This document shows, piece by piece, positions 1 through 7,772 of a DNA stretch of 64,000 bases. The stretch comes from Bradyrhizobium iriomotense (GTDB lineage: Bacteria > Pseudomonadota > Alphaproteobacteria > Rhizobiales > Xanthobacteraceae): positions 124,001-188,000 of the forward strand of contig NZ_JAFCLP010000013.1 of assembly GCF_018129405.1 (NCBI RefSeq). Reading direction: 5' to 3'. The number at the start of each line of letters is the position of its first letter. Position 1 is the stretch's first letter. The notes under the pieces are model-generated. The model saw only the letters and a list, made by a program, of their open reading frames with translations, was not told the origin of the DNA and searched no databases. Both the position numbers and the translations under genes were made by a program.

Positions 1-2
1 TG

Positions 3-212
3 GCGCTCGCCTGGGAGGCGCATCGCATTCACGAGATCCGCGGCGATGCGCGCCGGCTGCTGCTGTCGCGGCTGGTGATCGACCATCGCGTGACGCCGAG
101 CGATCCGTTCCGGCTGACGGAAAATGCTGTGCAGGCGAAGATCGCCGCATTGCTGCTCGGCGATCGCGATGCTGGCATGAGCGAGGTTGGCGAACTGGTT
201 CTGACAGCGTAG
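3..212 (+). CDS. C-terminal end of an unidentified protein (possibly acyl-CoA dehydrogenase)
   Basis: An open frame enters from the left edge and ends with TAG at 210-212, giving 69 residues beginning ALAWEAHRIHEI. The helical, Arg-rich tail with LLLSRLVIDHR and DPFRLTE resembles the C-terminal helical segment of some acyl-CoA dehydrogenase-like proteins, but no catalytic motif lies in the visible part, so the name is only a suggestion. It reads in the same direction as the alcohol dehydrogenase 45 bases downstream and could share its transcript. Confidence 0.4.
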   Translation, partial: ALAWEAHRIHEIRGDARRLLLSRLVIDHRVTPSDPFRLTENAVQAKIAALLLGDRDAGMSEVGELVLTA

Positions 213-257
213 GCTGCGCTCCGCGATCAAAACAAGAAACGCGATAGGGAGTGTTCG

Positions 258-1346
258 ATGAAGGCCGCCGTCCTCTATGAAGTCAACCAGCCGCTGGTCA
301 TCGAGGATGTCAGCCTGCCGAAGCCCGGCCCGCGCGAGGTCCTGATCCGCACCGCGGTCGCCGGCCTCTGCCACTCCGACTTGCACTTCATGGAAGGCCT
401 CTATCCGCATCCGCTGCCGGCGGTGCTCGGGCATGAGTCTGCCGGCGTGGTCGAGCAGGTCGGCTCCGATGTCACCTATGTGAAGCCGGGCGACCACGTG
501 GTCACCTGCCTGTCGGTATTCTGCGGCACCTGCGACAATTGCACCACCGGCCGCACCGTGCTCTGCACCGATGCGACGGTGAAGATGCTGCCGGGTGTCT
601 CCAACCGGATGCAGTGGTCGAAGCCGGAGAAGCTGCACCAGTTCCTCAATCTCTCCTCCTTCGCCGAGCAGATGCTGGTGCACGAGAACGCCATCGTGAA
701 GATCCGCAAGGACATGCCGCTCGATCTCGCCGCGCTGATCGGCTGCGGCGTCATCACCGGCTATGGCGCGGTGGTGAACACGGCGAAGGTGACGGCCGGC
801 GAGACCGTGGCGGTGATCGGCTGCGGCGGGGTCGGCATGGCCGCGATCAACGGCGCGCAGATCGCGGGCGCCGGCCGCATCATCGCCATCGACACCAATC
901 CGGCAAAGCTCCAGCTTGCGACCAAGCTGGGCGCCACCGACATCATCAATCCCGCCGACGGCGACGTCGTGAAGCAGGTCCGCGACCTCACCAATGGCGG
1001 CGTGCATCACGCCTTCGAGGTGCTCGGCCGCAAGGAGACCGCGGAGCAGGCGTTCGGCATGCTCGCCGCCGGCGGCACCGCCACCATCGTCGGCATGATC
1101 CCGTTCGGCCAGAAGATCGAGCTGCACGGCTTCGATTTCCTGCGCGAGCGCAGGATCCAGGGCTCCTCGATGGGCTCGAACCATTTCCGCGTGGACATGC
1201 CGCGCCTGGTCGATTTCTACCTGCGCGGCCGGCTGCACCTCGAGGACTGGATCTCGGCGAAGCTGAAGCTGTCCGAGATCAACGAGGGCTTCGCCAACAT
1301 GAAGGCCGGCAAGACGCTGCGCAGCGTGATCGTATTTGATAGCTAG
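258..1346 (+). CDS. Zn-dependent alcohol dehydrogenase (MDR family)
   Basis: A 362-residue medium-chain dehydrogenase that oxidises alcohols or reduces aldehydes with NAD(P)(H) in the cytoplasm. The catalytic-zinc ligands are visible at C38 (GLCHSD), H59-E60 (GHES) and C163 (IGCGVITG). The structural-zinc lobe is C89, C92, C95 and C103. The nucleotide-binding glycine motif GCGGVG is at 188-193. An asparagine/glutamine-rich stretch around 115-130 matches the class III-like subgroup length. A GATAGGGAG ribosome site precedes ATG 258. The substrate cannot be told from sequence; the neighbours are generic catabolic genes. Confidence 0.9.
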   Translation: MKAAVLYEVNQPLVIEDVSLPKPGPREVLIRTAVAGLCHSDLHFMEGLYPHPLPAVLGHESAGVVEQVGSDVTYVKPGDHVVTCLSVFCGTCDNCTTGRTVLCTDATVKMLPGVSNRMQWSKPEKLHQFLNLSSFAEQMLVHENAIVKIRKDMPLDLAALIGCGVITGYGAVVNTAKVTAGETVAVIGCGGVGMAAINGAQIAGAGRIIAIDTNPAKLQLATKLGATDIINPADGDVVKQVRDLTNGGVHHAFEVLGRKETAEQAFGMLAAGGTATIVGMIPFGQKIELHGFDFLRERRIQGSSMGSNHFRVDMPRLVDFYLRGRLHLEDWISAKLKLSEINEGFANMKAGKTLRSVIVFDS

Positions 1347-1353
1347 CCGCTTT

Positions 1354-1568
1354 CACCTCTCCCCGCTCTTTGCGGGGAGAGGTCGGATCGCCTCCGGCGA
1401 TCCGGGTGAGGGGCTGTGCAGGGCGGTGCCATGCAATTGGTCTCTCCGAATCCCTGATTGATTAGTCGGTAAGCTTCGAGCGTGCGGCCGGCAGTGTGCC
1501 ATGCCCCTCACCCGCCGCCTGCGCTGCGCTCCGGCGTCGACCTCTCCCCGCATTGCGGGGAGAGGTGA
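1354..1568. repeat. Palindromic repeat pair, family A (CTCTCCCCGC...GCGGGGAGAG)
   Basis: Two hairpin units sit head to head. One is CACCTCTCCCCGC with GCGGGGAGAGGTCG and a following GATCCGGGTGAGGGG. The other is GCCCCTCACCCG with GACCTCTCCCCGC and GCGGGGAGAGGTG. The same unit recurs at 50808-50926, 55836-55980 and 57889-58032. It fills the gap between the dehydrogenase and the NTF2-like gene and may act as a transcript-end hairpin. Confidence 0.8.
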
Positions 1569-1573
1569 AAACC

Positions 1574-1927
1574 TCACCGCGACACGTGTGCCGACACCGC
1601 CAGCCATGTCCCGTTCTTCTTCGCCCAGCAATCGGTATACCGCCCCGTCGCCTGCTGACCGTCCGACGTGGTGTAGCTGGTCGCCGCGTGGATGATGGCG
1701 AAGTCGCCCATGATGCGGATGATGACGTCATACGCATGCAGGTTGCGGATCGCGATCGGCCGCGCCGTCTGCTCCAGGAAGGCGGCGCGATCGACCAGCG
1801 TCTTGTCGGGATTGGAGCAATAGAACTCCGGCGCCAGGATCTCGTCGAAGCGCTTGACGTCGCAGTTCTGCACCGAGGCGACGTAGTCGCGGTTGAGCGC
1901 GGTGAGCTGTTCGAGATCCTGGCTCAT
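1574..1927 (-). CDS. NTF2-like / DUF4440 family protein
   Basis: A 117-residue protein with the compact SnoaL/NTF2-like cone fold pattern: an N-terminal helix (LTALNRDYVASV), the EFYCSNPD segment, then alternating strands ending in WAKKNGTWLAVSAHVSR, which is typical of DUF4440 proteins. Members are small cytosolic dimers, some of them ketosteroid-isomerase-like enzymes and many with no known role. No catalytic Asp/His set can be assigned with confidence. It stands alone, with repeats on both sides. Confidence 0.75.
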   Translation of the reverse strand: MSQDLEQLTALNRDYVASVQNCDVKRFDEILAPEFYCSNPDKTLVDRAAFLEQTARPIAIRNLHAYDVIIRIMGDFAIIHAATSYTTSDGQQATGRYTDCWAKKNGTWLAVSAHVSR

Positions 1928-1944
1928 GGTGTGTTCTCCCTCCC

Positions 1945-1986
1945 TGTCATTCCGGGGCGCGCGGAGCGCGAACCCGGAATCTCGAT
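1945..1986. repeat. Repeat family B, half unit (TGTCATTCCGGGG...ACCCGGAATCTCGA)
   Basis: An inverted element with ATTCCGGGG and CCCGGAAT arms around GCGCGCGGAGCGCG. Fuller versions are at 14497-14585, 46118-46200 and 61239-61319. Confidence 0.7.
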
Positions 1987-2017
1987 GTTATCTTACTCCG
2001 TCATTGCGAGAAGACCG

Positions 2018-2102
2018 TAGCCCGGATGAAGCGCAGCGCAATCCGGGGGTGTCTTTCCGCGGAGAGGCTGTCCCGGATTTCGCTGCGCTTCATCCGGGCT
2101 AC
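2018..2102. repeat. Long inverted repeat, family G (TAGCCCGGATGAAGCGCAGCG)
   Basis: TAGCCCGGATGAAGCGCAGCG at the left matches the complement of CGCTGCGCTTCATCCGGGCTA at the right, around a 40-base interior. It can fold into one long hairpin downstream of the amidase stop. I see one copy in this window. Confidence 0.75.
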
Positions 2103-2119
2103 AGGAATCCTCGAAAGCA

Positions 2120-3592
2120 TCAATCGTCGAACATCTTCGGCGGTTTGAACCCGCCGAATTCGCGCTCGATCAGCTCGGCGAGCTTGAGCGGCGTGCGATC
2201 TTCCAGCCACGGGCCGACGATCTGGACGCCGACGGGCAGGCCGTCTTTCGACAGACCGAGCGGAACGGCCGTCGCAGGCAGGCCCGGAAGCGTTGCGACG
2301 CCCGGCCAGGCGAGCTGGTCGGAATAGGGATAGTCCGTGCCGTCGATGCTGATGCATCGCAGGCTCTGTTCCGGCGAATGATCGTGCGGAAAGGCCGGCG
2401 TCGGCATGATCGGGCAGATCACCGCGTCGAAGCTCCTGAACAGCGCGCGCCATCGCGCACGCAGGCCGGCGCGCGCATTGGCGTCGAGCACCCAGGCGCG
2501 GTGGCTTGCAATCGTGCCGCGCAGTCGCTCGGCGCCGAGGCTCCGGTCCTCCGGCGACAACTGGCTCGCCCGTGCCTGCGATTCCGCCAGCTCCTCGGGC
2601 AGGAAGAATGCGCCGAGGAAGCCCAGCAGCATGCGCATGTAGAGCCGTGACGTCTCCGCGAAATCCGGCAGCAGTTTGCTCTCGCGCGCGACAGTCACGC
2701 CGGCCTTCGCGAGATCGGTTGCGAGCTTGTCGATCGCGCCGCGGACATCCCGGTCGGTCGGCAGCAGCGGATGGCTGTCGATCACCAGGACACGAAAATC
2801 CCGCAGCGACTGATGTCGTGCAACCGGCAGGTCGAGCTTGTAGGCGACACCGGCGTCCAGCGGATCCGGTCCAGCCATGACGTCGAGCAGCAAGGAGAGG
2901 TCCGCAGCGGTGCGTGCCATCGGGCCGATGACGGCGAGGTCGCCTTCGCGCGGAAGGGCCGGAAACGGCGGCGGGGTCTCACCGCGCGCCGGGCAGAGAT
3001 TGATGGTCGGCTTGTGCGCGAAGATGCCGCAGTGAAATGCCGGCACACGCAGGGAGCCGCCGATGTCGGAGCCGGTGGCGAGCGCGCAATAACCTGCGGC
3101 AAGAGCTGCCGACGATCCCCCGGACGATCCACCCGGCGTGCGGCCGAGATCATAGGGGTTGTTCGTGGTGCCGTAGATGTCGTTGTAGCTCTGCCAGTCG
3201 GCGAGGCCGACGGGAACGTTGGTCTTGCCGAGGATCACGCCGCCGGCCTCTTTGATGCGGGCGACCGGCAGTGCGTCTTCCGCCGGCCTGAAATCCTTCT
3301 GCGGCACAAACCCCCAGGTCGTCGGCAGGCCGGCGATGTTGAAGGATTCCTTGATCATCAGGGGCAGGCCGAGCAGCGGCTTGCGCTCGCCGCGCGCCAA
3401 TGCGGCGTCCGCCTCGCGCGCGGCGCCGAGAGCGCGATCGAAATCCCGGACGCAGATCGCGTTGATCTTGCCGTCGTGACGCTCGATACGGGTAATCGCG
3501 TCCTGCGTGAGCTCGACCGCCGAGACCTTCTTCGCGCTCAATGCGGCCGACAGCTCGACCGCGCTCTTGAAACTCCATTCCGATCTGGCCAC
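2120..3592 (-). CDS. Amidase (amidase signature family)
   Basis: A 490-residue amidase-signature enzyme that hydrolyses a carboxamide to an acid and ammonia. The Ser-cisSer-Lys triad is visible: K81 in MIKES, S156 in TPGGSSGGSS and S180 in GSDIGGS, with the usual 24-residue spacing between the serines. The signature region runs from about 140 to 220 and the length is normal for the family. There is no signal peptide, so it should be cytoplasmic. The substrate is unknown, and the family also contains GatA and indole-acetamide hydrolases, which the C-terminal half does not obviously match. It is monocistronic. Confidence 0.9.
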   Translation of the reverse strand: MARSEWSFKSAVELSAALSAKKVSAVELTQDAITRIERHDGKINAICVRDFDRALGAAREADAALARGERKPLLGLPLMIKESFNIAGLPTTWGFVPQKDFRPAEDALPVARIKEAGGVILGKTNVPVGLADWQSYNDIYGTTNNPYDLGRTPGGSSGGSSAALAAGYCALATGSDIGGSLRVPAFHCGIFAHKPTINLCPARGETPPPFPALPREGDLAVIGPMARTAADLSLLLDVMAGPDPLDAGVAYKLDLPVARHQSLRDFRVLVIDSHPLLPTDRDVRGAIDKLATDLAKAGVTVARESKLLPDFAETSRLYMRMLLGFLGAFFLPEELAESQARASQLSPEDRSLGAERLRGTIASHRAWVLDANARAGLRARWRALFRSFDAVICPIMPTPAFPHDHSPEQSLRCISIDGTDYPYSDQLAWPGVATLPGLPATAVPLGLSKDGLPVGVQIVGPWLEDRTPLKLAELIEREFGGFKPPKMFDD

Positions 3593-3683
3593 GGCGCTTC
3601 TCCCGCTCTGGTTGTTCGGGGATGATGCGCAGTTTAGCCGAACGCTGCAACCGCTGATTGATGGCGATTGATATGTCTCAAGT

Positions 3684-3785
3684 TGTCATCGCCCGCGAAG
3701 GCGGGCGATCCAGTATTCCAGAGACGGTTGTGATTGAACCGATAGGTCGCGGCGTACTGGATGCCCCGCCTTCGCGGGGCATGAC
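3684..3785. repeat. Palindromic repeat, family C (TGTCAT-GCCCGCGAAGGCGGGC-ATCCAGTA)
   Basis: A 102-base element with mirrored ends: TGTCATCGCCCGCGAAGGCGGGCGATCCAGTA on the left arm pattern and TACTGGATGCCCCGCCTTCGCGGGGCATGAC on the right. Each arm is itself a hairpin. Sister copies are at 60589-60690 and 62993-63095. Confidence 0.85.
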
Positions 3786-3801
3786 CGCAAGTGTGGGGCA
3801 G

Positions 3802-4773
3802 CTACGCCGCCCCGATCACTATCCCCACCGCCAGCACGATCGCGCCGCCGAGAACGATCTGGAACACGGCCTGGAGGAACGGCGTGTCCATGTAGCGCGA
3901 GCGGATGAAAGCGATCGCCCACAATTCGAAGAACACGACGACGCAGGCGATCGCGGTCGCGATCCAGAACGCATTGGGCCAGCTGTCGGGCACCAGATAC
4001 GGTGCGGTGTGGCCGAGGCCGCCGAGCGTCGTCATTGCGCCGCAGGTGACGCCGCGCAGCCAGGGCGAGCCGCGCCCCGTGAGCGAGCCGTCGTCGGACA
4101 AGGCTTCCGCAAAGCCCATGCTGATGCCGGCACCGATCGAGGCGGCGAGGCCGACGAGGAAGGTCTGCCAGTTCTGATGCGTGGCGAAGGCCGCCGCGAA
4201 CAGCGGCGCCAGCGTCGAGACCGAGCCGTCCATCAGGCCGGCGAGGCCCGGCTGCACATATTGCAGCACGAACATGCGCCGGCGCGTGCGGTCTTCCTCG
4301 GCGCGCACGTCGGGCTTGAGGATCTCGTCGGTCAGCCGGGCGGCGGTGTGCTCGTGGTTCTTCTCGGCCTCGGCGAGGTCGCCGAGCAGCCGGCGCACAT
4401 TGACGTCCTCGGCCTGCTCGGCGGCCTTGGCATAGAAGCGCTCGGCCTCGAGCTCCATGGTCTCGACTTCCCTGCGGATGGTGTCGAGCGGCAGGTTCTT
4501 TGTCAGCCAGATCGGCCGGCGGCGCAGGAAGCCCTTGACGTCCTCGCGGCGGATCGGCGGCAGATGCTGGCCGAAGCGCTGCTCGTACAATTCCAGCAGC
4601 ATGTGGCGATGGCCGCGCTCCTCCTCGGCCATCTGCTCGAACAGCTTGGCCGAGTCCGGATAACGCTCCTTCAGATCCTCGGCGAAGGTCATGTAGATGC
4701 GGCTGTCCTCCTCCTCGGAGGAGATTGCGACCGCCAGCACCTCGCGCTCGGTCAGATCGGCAAAATTCTTCAC
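3802..4773 (-). CDS. mbfA: Membrane-bound ferritin / VIT1-type iron exporter MbfA
   Basis: A 323-residue fusion. Residues 1-150 are a rubrerythrin/ferritin-like four-helix domain with paired acidic motifs (SSEEED, EEERGHRHM, EAERFYAK, EAEKNHEH) that would bind a di-iron centre. Residues 160-323 are a VIT1-like membrane domain with LAGLMDGSVSTLAPL, a glycine-rich helix (GLAASIGAGISMGFAEALSD) and C-terminal hydrophobic segments. This architecture is that of MbfA, known in Bradyrhizobium and Agrobacterium as an inner-membrane iron exporter that protects against iron and peroxide stress. The start codon is GTG (4771-4773), and a perfect Irr-box palindrome lies 20 bases upstream, so repression by Irr at low iron is expected. 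Confidence 0.93.
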   Translation of the reverse strand: MKNFADLTEREVLAVAISSEEEDSRIYMTFAEDLKERYPDSAKLFEQMAEEERGHRHMLLELYEQRFGQHLPPIRREDVKGFLRRRPIWLTKNLPLDTIRREVETMELEAERFYAKAAEQAEDVNVRRLLGDLAEAEKNHEHTAARLTDEILKPDVRAEEDRTRRRMFVLQYVQPGLAGLMDGSVSTLAPLFAAAFATHQNWQTFLVGLAASIGAGISMGFAEALSDDGSLTGRGSPWLRGVTCGAMTTLGGLGHTAPYLVPDSWPNAFWIATAIACVVVFFELWAIAFIRSRYMDTPFLQAVFQIVLGGAIVLAVGIVIGAA

Positions 4774-4792
4774 GGCGGCCCTGTTTTACTAG

Positions 4793-4809
4793 TTTAGAAC
4801 TATTCTAAA
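4793..4809. promoter_or_regulatory. Iron control element (Irr box) upstream of mbfA
   Basis: TTTAGAA-CTA-TTCTAAA is a perfect inverted repeat, extended by one G/C pair on each side (4792-4810). It matches the Irr-binding iron control element of rhizobia. It sits 20 bases upstream of the mbfA GTG, where binding would block transcription. Confidence 0.88.
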
Positions 4810-4840
4810 CTATATAGGGCGCCGCGGTTTCCGGGTCAAA

Positions 4841-5989
4841 TCAGGCCGTGCCGGCCTTTGCGAGGAAGTCGAGCAGCAACCGGCTCACCTCGGCCGACTG
4901 CTCCTGCTGCACCCAATGGCCGGCGCCGTCGACGAGATGGCAGCCGAGCATCTTCGTGCAGCCGCGCCCCTGCATTGCCTCGAACACGCCGGGGCGCTGA
5001 TAGGTGCCCCAGTCCTGCTTGCCGGAGATGAAGCAGGAGGGCACGTCGATGCTGCGGCCCGCGAACAATTGCATCTCGCTGTTGAGCATGCCCGACGTGC
5101 CGTAGCGATACCATTGCAAGCCCCCCTGGAATCCGGTGCGGCCATATTCGGCGCTGTAATAGGCGAGGTCGCTGTCCGGTAGCCATCGATTGGCGGCGAT
5201 GGCGGCGGGCGAGGGCATCTCCTTCGCGACCGTCTCGGCCATGGTCTCACCGGCGTCCATCACGTAGTAGGTCGGCAGCTTTGCCAGCTCGTCTGCGGAC
5301 CACGCCTTGAGCGGATACGGCTTGTTGTCGGTCCAATCCGCGCTCTTGTGATGGTAATAGGCGCGCAGGAAATCGTGCACGCCTTGCGGCGCGTGCTGCA
5401 TGTCGGCATTGGCTTCGCGCGTCGCGTAGTACCATTGATAATGCTTGCGCGGACGCGGCAGCGCGGCGAGTTCGCGATGAACGGGGTCTTCCGCCGCGAG
5501 CTTTGCCGGTGCATCGACGGTGTTGAAGGGCAGCGTCGGCGCTCCGCCGAACGGTGCGCTCATCAGCGTCACCGAGCGAAACACGTCGGGCCGGATCAGC
5601 GCGCACCACGCCGCGACCGGACTGCCGAAATCATGCCCGGCGAGATCGACCTGCTTGTAGCCGAAGGCCGACACCAAAGCGAGCACATCGCGCACGAGGT
5701 TGAGGAGAGAGAACGGCGCAAGGTCGCCGTCATAGTCCGCGGTCCATCCGGTGGTGCGGCCATAGCCGCGCTGGTCCGGCGCGATCACGTGATAGCCGGC
5801 CTCCGCGAGCGCCGGCATCACCTTGCGCCAGGAGAAGGCGAGCTCGGGAAAGCCGTGCAGCAGCAGGATGCAGCGACGGCCCCTGGTCTCGAAGCCGGCT
5901 TCGAGCACATGCATGCGCAAGCCGTTGATGCCCTCGACATGACGCGAGCGGATGCCGGCAGGCAGGGGGACGGCGGGGAGTGTTGTCAT
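4841..5989 (-). CDS. Epoxide hydrolase-like alpha/beta hydrolase
   Basis: A 382-residue alpha/beta hydrolase of the epoxide hydrolase type. HGFPE (45-49) forms the oxyanion region, DQRGYGRT follows at 72-79, and the nucleophile is D120 in GHDFGS: an aspartate rather than serine, as expected for epoxide hydrolases and haloalkane dehalogenases. The general-base histidine is H358 in GAGHW. HGFPE plus an inserted cap with tyrosines favours epoxide hydrolase over dehalogenase. I chose ATG 5987-5989 because the in-frame extension runs into a repeat element. The gene is alone between mbfA and a lactonase-like gene. Confidence 0.85.
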   Translation of the reverse strand: MTTLPAVPLPAGIRSRHVEGINGLRMHVLEAGFETRGRRCILLLHGFPELAFSWRKVMPALAEAGYHVIAPDQRGYGRTTGWTADYDGDLAPFSLLNLVRDVLALVSAFGYKQVDLAGHDFGSPVAAWCALIRPDVFRSVTLMSAPFGGAPTLPFNTVDAPAKLAAEDPVHRELAALPRPRKHYQWYYATREANADMQHAPQGVHDFLRAYYHHKSADWTDNKPYPLKAWSADELAKLPTYYVMDAGETMAETVAKEMPSPAAIAANRWLPDSDLAYYSAEYGRTGFQGGLQWYRYGTSGMLNSEMQLFAGRSIDVPSCFISGKQDWGTYQRPGVFEAMQGRGCTKMLGCHLVDGAGHWVQQEQSAEVSRLLLDFLAKAGTA

Positions 5990-6012
5990 CGCTTTCTCCA
6001 CCCGGTTGGAAT

Positions 6013-6095
6013 CGTAGGGTGGGCAAAGCGAAGCGTGCCCACCATAAGGAGTGGTGGGCACGGCGCGCAAAGCGCGCGCCTTTGCCCACCCTACG
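6013..6095. repeat. Palindromic repeat, family D (CGTAGGGTGGGCAAAGCG)
   Basis: CGTAGGGTGGGCAAA at the left pairs with TTTGCCCACCCTACG at the right. An inner GTGCCCACC/GGTGGGCAC pair completes a cruciform-like element. A diverged sister (GTGGGTTA version) is at 8720-8835. Confidence 0.85.
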
Positions 6096-6109
6096 GCATC
6101 TCGGCTAAG

Positions 6110-6979
6110 TCACACCGCGAAACATTCGAACGCGTTGCCCTTGCGCTTGATCTTCCCCACCGACGGCGACGGAAAATGCGCCGTGCAGCACAGCGTGTCG
6201 GTGTCGCAATAGCGCTCGAGAAAACTGCGGCGCGTCGTTGCCGCCTTGGCCGGGTCGACGTCGAACTTGATCGACAGCTCCGGATAAAGCGTCTGCAGCG
6301 GCGAATGCATGAGGTCGCCGGAGAACACGGCGTCGTCCTTGCCGCGCCCCATCGTAACAGCGATATGGCCCGGCGTGTGACCGGGCGTCGGCAGGATGCG
6401 GACGTGATCGCCGATCTGGTGATCGTTGCTGACAAGCTCGTGCCTGTTAGCCTCGACCACCGGCAGCACGCTGTCGGCGAAGGGTGGCACTTCCGCCTTG
6501 GCGTTCTGCTCTGTCCAGTGGTCGAATTCCTGCTTGGCGAAGATGTAACGCGCCTTGGGGAAGGTCGGCACCCAGCGCCCGTTCTCCAGCCGCGTGTTCC
6601 AGCCGACGTGATCGACATGCAGATGCGTGCACATCACGAAGTCGATGTCGCCAGGCGAGAACCCGGCTGCCTTGAGCCCGCTCAAATACGTGTCGTCGGT
6701 CTTCATGTTCCATTTCGGCCGATTGGGCCGCGGCTTGTCGTTGCCGATGCAGCTGTCGACCAGGATGGTGTGGTGCGGCGTCTTCACCACATAGGATTGG
6801 AAGCAGAGCAGCAGCACGTCGTTGTCGTCGAGCGCCTTGGCCTGCCGCATCCATGCCCGGTTCTCCGCCAGCACCTCGGGTGTCAGTCCCGGCAGCATCT
6901 CCAGCGCCGGGACGAACGAGGTTTCCTGCTCGATGATGCGATGGATGGTGAGATCGCCGACCGAGAACTTCAGGCTCAT
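6110..6979 (-). CDS. Metallo-beta-lactamase-fold hydrolase (lactonase-like), copy 1
   Basis: A 289-residue MBL-fold hydrolase with the HLHVDH zinc motif (THLHVDHVGW), a second histidine in PTPGHTPGH, the bridging aspartate in FSGDLMHSP and a late histidine in CTAHFPSP. This gives a complete di-metal site. AHL lactonases and related esterases share this layout, but the actual substrate is not shown. ATG 6977-6979 is preferred over GTG 6985 because AAGGAGT lies five bases before the ATG. A paralogue is encoded at 8840-9691, and the GST and FAH-family genes lie between the two. Confidence 0.85.
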   Translation of the reverse strand: MSLKFSVGDLTIHRIIEQETSFVPALEMLPGLTPEVLAENRAWMRQAKALDDNDVLLLCFQSYVVKTPHHTILVDSCIGNDKPRPNRPKWNMKTDDTYLSGLKAAGFSPGDIDFVMCTHLHVDHVGWNTRLENGRWVPTFPKARYIFAKQEFDHWTEQNAKAEVPPFADSVLPVVEANRHELVSNDHQIGDHVRILPTPGHTPGHIAVTMGRGKDDAVFSGDLMHSPLQTLYPELSIKFDVDPAKAATTRRSFLERYCDTDTLCCTAHFPSPSVGKIKRKGNAFECFAV

Positions 6980-6995
6980 GGACACTCCTTGCAGG

Positions 6996-7607
6996 TTACG
7001 CCGCCGGCGGCACCGAGATATTCACCGATGGCCGCTCCAGCATCTTCTGATGGAACGCGTCGAGCTTCGGATAGGCCTTGCGCCAGCCGCAATCGGCGAA
7101 GCGGAAATCGGCATAGCCGAGCACGCAAACGAGGCCGATCTGCGAGATGTCGAACGGACCGTTCAGCACGTCGGGCATGTTCTCGAAGCGCGCCATGCCG
7201 GTCCAGGCCCTGTTCCAGTGATCGTCCGACCACGCCTGCCATTGCAGGCCCTGCGGCCGCACCATCTTCTCGTAGCGGCACAGCAGCATGGAATCGAGCA
7301 TGCCGTTGATCAGGGAGTGATTGGTCTTGGCCTTCCAGCGCCGCGGGCCGTAATCCGGGATCAGGCTGCCGCCGGCCATCTCGTTGAGATATTCGACGAT
7401 GACGTAGGAATCCAAAATGACGTTGCCGTCATTGGTGATCAGCACCGGCAGCTTCTTCAGCGGCGTGATGCGCGAATAGTCCTCATTGGCCGTGCCCGGC
7501 GCGACGGTCGCGGGGGTCAGCTCGATCTTGTCGATCAGCCCGAGCTCGATCGCGGCAATGCGCACCTTGCGGGCAAAGGGCGAGGCGGGGGAGAAGGTGA
7601 GCTTCAT
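6996..7607 (-). CDS. Glutathione S-transferase family protein
   Basis: A 203-residue protein starting MKLTFSPASPFARKVRIAAIE, the thioredoxin-fold N-domain of bacterial GSTs, with S10 or S13 in the position usually used to activate glutathione. The cis-proline motif KLPVLI and DSYVIVEYL follow. The C-terminal helical domain extends from about 90 to the end. The start at 7607 avoids an upstream in-frame extension into a repeat. It ends 16 bases before the MBL hydrolase ATG and so probably shares its transcript. Confidence 0.85.
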   Translation of the reverse strand: MKLTFSPASPFARKVRIAAIELGLIDKIELTPATVAPGTANEDYSRITPLKKLPVLITNDGNVILDSYVIVEYLNEMAGGSLIPDYGPRRWKAKTNHSLINGMLDSMLLCRYEKMVRPQGLQWQAWSDDHWNRAWTGMARFENMPDVLNGPFDISQIGLVCVLGYADFRFADCGWRKAYPKLDAFHQKMLERPSVNISVPPAA

Positions 7608-7637
7608 GGCGAACATCCCAAAATGAAAGTTGTGGTT

Positions 7638-7756
7638 CGTCATTGCGAGGAGCGAAGCGACAACATTGCGAAGCAATCTTGCGCTGGAGCGACGAAGCAA
7701 TCCAGAGTGTCGCCGCGGAGGGATTCTGGATTGCTTCGCTTCGCTCGCAATGACGG
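7638..7756. repeat. Long inverted repeat, family F (CGTCATTGCGAGGAGCGAAGCG)
   Basis: CGTCATTGCGAGGAGCGAAGC on the left is mirrored by GCTTCGCTCGCAATGACG on the right, with GAAGCAATCCAGA / TCTGGATTGCTTC as a second inner pair. It separates the GST and FAH-family genes. One copy is seen in the window. Confidence 0.8.
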
Positions 7757-7772
7757 GGAGAGGGCGGAGGCC

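Noticed and set aside
5348-7309. A 653-codon open frame on the plus strand
   Set aside because: Crosses the epoxide hydrolase, a repeat and the MBL hydrolase on the opposite strand and has no domain signal.
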